This document shows, one piece after another, positions 58,690 through 64,000 of a stretch of 64,000 nucleotides of DNA (within the stretch, counting starts at the first letter, position 1; every line of letters starts with the position of its first letter). Made by a program: the position numbers and the translations under genes. This stretch comes from Pseudoscleropodium purum (taxonomy: Eukaryota > Streptophyta > Bryopsida > Hypnales > Brachytheciaceae): positions 8,990,001 through 9,054,000 of the forward strand of contig OZ017805.1 of NCBI GenBank assembly GCA_963969395.1, read 5' to 3'. Below the pieces are notes generated by a model. It was not told the DNA's origin, did no database searches, and saw only the letters and a list, made by a program, of their open reading frames with translations.

Positions 58690-61600
58690 GAACATTTCTA
58701 TAGGCCTCTCAGTTCAACGAACATCTTGCTTATAAGATAAAATTTCATCTGAGCTTGTATAGATCCACCTGTAATCTCCTTCTATTTCTACAAAATCATT
58801 TCAGAAGCGATTGCCCCTTTAGCTATAATAACTCTGCTATCACTTACTCTACTTCTACTTCTACTTCCCACTTTGTCCAATGGGAGATCTTGCAATTTTT
58901 ACAGATATTCACATGTTACTCAGAGATTTAGGAAGATATAATACATTAATTACTGTACAACTAGAAGTAATCACATGCAAACATCAACACATTACCTTCC
59001 ACAACCCTTCCACTTCTTTGCTTCTCTTTCATCTCTCTTCACCTCTTTCTCATAAGCTTCTTCCACTGCCTTAATACACCAATTCCAACTATTGTTGCAT
59101 TTTCTTTGGCATACATTCATCTCCTATCATAGTACTCCTACAATGTCGACTTCAAAAGGAGATTTTCATCTTCTTTATAGGTGCTTCAAGAAGACTATCA
59201 AAAGAAGTTCATTTGAATCCTTGATAAATCCTTGATCAAGCACTTCCTCAACTCAAAATTCATTGCTTCTTTCTCAATACAATCTCATTTAATTCACTTG
59301 TGATTTCAGATGGTTCCATCTTAGTTTGTTTGCACCTATGGAGACAAATTTCAACAGAAAGTCCAACTTGGATATGAAGAAAGCACACCTTGTTGGATTG
59401 TAACAATGACTATGAATTTCAACGAGCCCCAACCGCAAGTTTGTTTTGGATCCGGTTGGAAGGAGTTTGCTCACTCTAATAGCATAGAGGAAGGTGAATA
59501 AATGAAGTTTGTCTTGTTGGAGACTTCATGCTTTTACGTCTACTACACTGGCTATGATGATGATGTCCTCCTTCTTCAATAGAAGAGGAGATCGCCAACA
59601 AAAAGATGTAATTGGATGCCAAATACCTTCATTTGATTGAACTCCTCATGTCTTCAAATGCTCCACTACACACATGAATTTTGCAAACATCAACCAATTG
59701 TAAATACAAGAAGAAGAAGGTTAGAGTGCCCACTGAATTGCTGCGATTTTTTGTAATTCCATTAGTTAAGATAGGAATTTCACATCTCATAGTCATTACA
59801 ATTCACAACTTAGTTTGGGTTAAGTTTACAATACAATGTTAATTGTTTTAAGACTCTACTTACATGAGCATTTTAATAACCTCGTGCTTCCTAGATATTT
59901 TTTTGGAGTTTTTGTCATGGTTAATTTCATGAACTATCCAAATAGCCTAGGACAGCAAACCATTTGCAGTTTTCGTGAGTACCTACAACATCATGTACAT
60001 AGATTATGTAATTAACTTCTATTACACATTGGTGTTTAAATAAATGCACATACTAGCTCTACTAATATGCTTAGTTTGTTGTAAAAATAACTTTTACTTT
60101 TAGGTTTATACACTAATATAACAAATTAAAAAGGAACAACGATGTTTCTTTTCAACTTTTAATCTTAACTTCCTAATGGTTGTTCATTATGGAGGTCATG
60201 AAATGCGATGTTTCCATAACTCCTCTTCATGAAACAAAAACATTCTAAATTCTAGGACTTTCATTATCATCACTCCATACCTACATTTGTCTTCAACTTC
60301 ACGGAATAAGTAGACTTCAGTTTAACATTGAATTTGAATCAACCTCCATTGCCTCTCAACTACAATCACACTTATAGAAAGCAAAGAATGAGTATTTTGA
60401 AACATGTATCTATATCTTTCAAATTGTCAAGATTTTAATAATTTTTTTAAGACTTCTACAATTGGTAATAACCACCTAGCACTTTTTCTTAGAGGCTCAC
60501 AATATCTACAAACAATAACTCAACAACATATTCAATACCTCACAAAGCAACCCTGACTAAATTAAAAGTCGATCCTTCCTACCCAAACTACAAAGTTAAT
60601 TTGCATTGCCCAATTACAAAAAAGACTAATTGTATGCTTACATTTTTCCTACATAGTCCTATTCTAGTAACAAGAAATTTTAAAATAGGTTGAACACTAC
60701 TCTATAGTACCAATACATACATTCATACCACAATCATTTAAAAGAAAAAGAAAAGTCCCTTTTAAGATTCTTATAAGAATTTATTGATATGTTATTATCC
60801 ATGCAAACCTTCAAGCGTCCTATATATAAAGGTATAGTACAAAATTTGCATCAAATGCATAACACATGAAATATACACAATTTTGTAGATTTAAATAATT
60901 CTTTCATGCCAACAACTCTAGTTTGGTTCCTCTATGTATTGTTGCAAGCTAAGAAGGCAACACAAACTAGTATTGATTATGCTCTACACTGACAATAGAA
61001 TGGAAGGCCAACAAAACTCATCAAATGCTATACAGAAACGACATCCTCTTCAATCTATTTTGTTCACATTCCATTCAAAAATGCTACCTGCTATTGCATT
61101 AGATAATTCAAACTAGACTACCATCTATTTAATTTTTTTTTAAATGGACAAGTTGTCCAACCTTTCTCCTCATACAATCAATTGAATACAAAAATTTCAA
61201 ATGCACATTCAATGTCCATATGCTACAACAAAAAATTTTCTCTTTTGCCTTCATTTATACATTATAGCAATAGACTTTCCTTTGTCTAAAATTAAAAAAG
61301 AAAATTAAGAAAAATGGTTAGGCTCTCAATTATTTACATTCTCCTTGTACAAACCTACACGTCCCTTGTACATGTCTACGGCCTTTTACTTGTATTTCAT
61401 GGAATACATTCAAGTTTAAAAAACGTTACAACTACAAATTATATAATATGAAGATTTCCTATAAAGATGTGCAATACAGTGTTATCCTGACAGTTTGTCC
61501 TTGCTAACAATTGATATGTCAAAATCACTTAAGAACTTCAAATAACTTTCAATCCTTGAAAATTGATAGTCTTCTTACTTTTACCTCAATCATTCAAACT

Positions 61601-61695
61601 TGTAGTCAACATGCTTCAATCCAAAGATTTTGTAGCGTAGTAGTAGATGTTCTCGGACAATCTACTTCAATAATATTTAGTCCAATTGACCATCT
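58690..61695. other. No recognisable feature
   Basis: 3 kb of AT-rich sequence with short open frames only and no repeats of note. Confidence 0.45.
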
Positions 61696-61703
61696 TATGA
61701 ATT

Positions 61704-61835
61704 CAGGGTTGACGAATCTCAACGTCCGCCCCAAAATAGCGTCCGTTTTCCGGACGTCCGGACGCTAGTGGACGCAGCGTCCCTCCCGCCGTCGGAAGGC
61801 GGACGCACGGGGCGGGGTGGACGGGTGGGGCGAAC
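61704..61835 (+). mobile_element. GC-rich hAT element, copy 4, 3' truncated
   Basis: Starts CAGGGTTGACGAATCTCAAC and follows the other copies through CCCCAAAATAGCGTCC, GACGCAGCGTCCCTCCC and GGCGGACG. It then breaks off near 61835 into AT-rich DNA, so the right half and the right inverted repeat are missing. The upstream 8 bases TATGAATT have no partner. Confidence 0.85.
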
Positions 61836-62137
61836 TTCGCATTGCCATTAGTCATTAGAAAATTTTATATTATTATGTAATTTGAATGTTACACAATCAA
61901 AAATGAATGCATCCACGTAAAATAAGATGTACATATAAAAATATTTTTATACGCAAATGAAAATATAGCATCTTTATATATAAATATATATGTATAAACA
62001 AAATACATGAAAACATAGTTCTAATATCACTATTGAATCCTATACGATCTTTTTAAGATCTAAATCTTTCACATTCTTTTTTGTTTTTAAACAATGAAAG
62101 GACCATTGTTTTTAAAAAACAAAATTCTCCTCAAATC
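61836..62137. other. No recognisable feature
   Basis: AT-rich spacer between the truncated element and the pseudogene stop. Confidence 0.4.
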
Positions 62138-64000
62138 CTACTTTCCACCGGATGGACCACTACCTTTTTCCAAAACAAAAGGAAAATCTGCTGTACCGAG
62201 GAGTTTAGCAAATGATTGACGAGTTGACCGTTGTTGACTTGGACGGACTATTCGCCCTCCAGATTGAACTTCGATGTCCACCTTATGAAATTGTTTCTTG
62301 GTTTCCGGAGAGAAGTCATTGTCCTCTTCACGCTTCCTTTTTTGTTTTCTTTTTGGTGATAAATCGACTTCGTCTGCCTTCAAGGTTCTCAAGTTGCTCT
62401 CCACACGATCTACCATCGCTTGAACAACTTCATCATCTCCTTTCCCTTGCCATACTGTGAGGCAGTCTCCATCCAATAGGAAAGCCTTCCAATGCCCTAT
62501 AATATTGCCAATGCGCCTATCAAATGCTGTTGCCACATCTACAGATGAATGTCCTGTGCTTGTTAGTCCATTTGTATCGTAGACAGCACGAACTTTTGCA
62601 GCCTCTTTCAACTTTGACAATAGAAGGGCCCTACCTACGAGGGTGTGGTCGTATGCTTTATACTGCTCATCGAACTCTTTTCCATGGTTCACCTCCACCC
62701 AACTGTCTTCTGGTCCTCTCTCCACTTTTTAATCTGGAAAACAAAAAACCTTTTCGTGTTGCAAGCTCCAATGTCTCCCCATGTTGCGACAAAACATTTC
62801 ACAGGCCGCGTCATCTACAATTCCTCGAGCCTGCAATTCCACCTCTCTATTGTAAGTCATCTACACATCCAAATCCAATGGTTGCTGAGATTCCTCATAC
62901 AAATCATGCCTCTATTCATTTGCATTCCATTGGATTGGCTTCCCCCAATGTTGATAATTTTGAAATTTGTACGGCGCTTGATCAAGAGGAAGATTTCAAT
63001 GATTGTACTCGTGGCCAAGAGGCATAGCTTCCAAGATACCAAACATTTCGTAGAACCTAGCACTCAATGGACTACGACACTCCGCACACACCGAACGAAT
63101 GAGTGATGCTTTCACAATGCAAGTGACATGGAAAGTGTGGCAACATTGGCCCATGGTTACCGCACCTTCCGGTCCGAAAAGGCCTTGGCAAAGGCTACAA
63201 CAACCATCCAAGATTAGAGAGGCTGGATCACAAGCATGCACCACTCGCTTGTCTTTCACATTGATGTGTGCTAAAAGTGTGTTGTAAGGGACCCATCCTT
63301 CCTCTACTTTCAAGGCCCAATTAATGGGTGGAGCTTGGTCCTTCTTTGTGTGGTTTAACTGCTCAAACATGGCATCCATGTCTCCCCAACATGTGATCTC
63401 CATATATCCCTTAGAAGGATGTTGGTCAAACATAGTTTAGAACCAACTCAAAGAGCTTTGAATGGCATCGCAATTTTCATTCGACTCCATTGCCAATGTT
63501 TGAAGACCTGCCATTGCTCGAGATACTACAGAGGGTCTGTCTTGGAGTCTTTATACCCATGCTAACCATCGAGACTCCAAGCCGCTAGATGGCATAAACT
63601 TCTTCAAATCTAAGCACAATTGCAATCGATTCAACTTGGATTCAACGATTCCTTTTGCTTCAATTGCCTCCTCCAATTTATGCTTCAACTCTTCAAAGTC
63701 ACAACTCTCCGTTTGCATCTCCGCATTCACGTAAACGGATGAAAGCTTTTCCATTGATGGTTGTTGTGTCGCTTTTAACATGCTCATATCGTGACTTTCT
63801 TGTACATTCACAATGGCAGGGTTGTCGCTTGCTTCGGCCTTATCAAAAGGAAGAGAGAGCTTATCTTCACTCTCTTGAGTCTCTTGACTGTCTCCGAGTA
63901 CAATCACTGGTGAGATTGCAACCTCACTTGGATTCTTGGAGGTCCCTTGTACTTCTGCAATCCGTTTACGCATGTTCATCAACTCCTCCATTTGCTTCAA
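62138..64000 (-). pseudogene. RING-H2 protein pseudogene, N-terminus outside the window
   Basis: One minus-strand frame is readable from the window edge at 64000 to the stop at 62138 (about 620 codons). It has six internal stops (TAA 63551, TAA 63437, TGA 62996, TAG 62912, TAG 62861, TAA 62726) and no frameshift. Order: a Glu-rich coiled coil with EELKHKLEEAIEAKG; a domain with GYMEITCWGDMDAMFEQL; a RING-H2 finger at about 63199-63077; an aromatic-rich part (NYQHWGKPIQWNANE); EDSWVEVNHGKEFDEQYKAY; and a basic tail with KRKQKRKREED. The RING spacing C-x2-C-x14-C-x-H-x2-H-x2-C-x10-C-x2-C is intact, the pattern of ubiquitin E3 ligases. The rest is unrecognised. It could belong to a repeat family or be a lone decayed gene. 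Confidence 0.75.

Overview
This is an AT-rich, repeat-dominated eukaryotic window, almost certainly nuclear DNA of a land plant with a large genome (a gymnosperm, fern or similar lineage is plausible, but the sequence alone does not settle it). Support comes from plant-telomere-like AAACCCT motifs, spliced-looking gene fragments with pyrimidine-tract/CAG acceptors, hAT DNA transposons, TG...CA retroelement termini with 5-bp target duplications, and nonsense decay that looks like methyl-cytosine loss. I see no operon, tRNA, rRNA or CRISPR, and no housekeeping gene. The only long intact reading frame likely to encode protein is at 1798-3462 (minus). || Layout: 101-369 is a GC-rich non-autonomous hAT element; other copies lie at 44677-44969, 50415-50639 and (3' truncated) 61704-61835. 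616-3917 is a young 3.3-kb TG...CA unit (minus) with perfect AGGAA duplications, carrying the intact 554-residue ORF. About 4.8-15.5 kb (plus) holds a decayed multi-part gene or element, copy A: an unknown N-terminal domain, a helical part, an acidic/coiled-coil part, a FCP1-like (HAD phosphatase) domain and a Ser-rich tail. 15.5-21.2 kb shows nothing I can name. 21.2-23.6 kb and 30.68-34.3 kb (both minus) match the late and early parts of copy A, and are probably one second copy split by insertions. || The split is a nest. A 3.5-kb TG...CA unit (minus, 23634-30677) sits in an exon of the second copy. It is itself interrupted by another unit of the same family in the opposite direction (25237-28748, plus). 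A fourth unit is at 46274-49998 (minus, GGACT duplications). None of the four shows flanking long terminal repeats or an internal polymerase, so they are best read as solo LTRs, or LTR-like units, that carry their own ORF. || 34.2-42.4 kb is mostly featureless AT-rich DNA with degenerate telomere-like motifs and a six-copy 50-bp tandem repeat. 42.4-43.5 kb has an unidentified gene fragment. 51.6-56.2 kb is a decayed autonomous-type hAT transposon (minus) with repeat arrays towards both ends. 57.2-58.7 kb has unidentified fragments. 62.1-64.0 kb (minus, running off the window) is a single-frame pseudogene with an intact RING-H2 zinc-finger pattern. || The strongest candidate for something undescribed is a pair of linked observations. 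(1) A 21-bp odd-centre palindrome (arm TTATCYTCGA, one central S, then the reverse-complement arm) recurs about thirty times, almost only inside copies A and B/C of the FCP1-bearing gene or element, in intron-like gaps and in coding sequence. In places it is amplified in 21-, 48- and 72-bp tandem arrays. (2) The host gene or element has an unusual architecture, and its phosphatase motif has lost the second catalytic aspartate in both copies.
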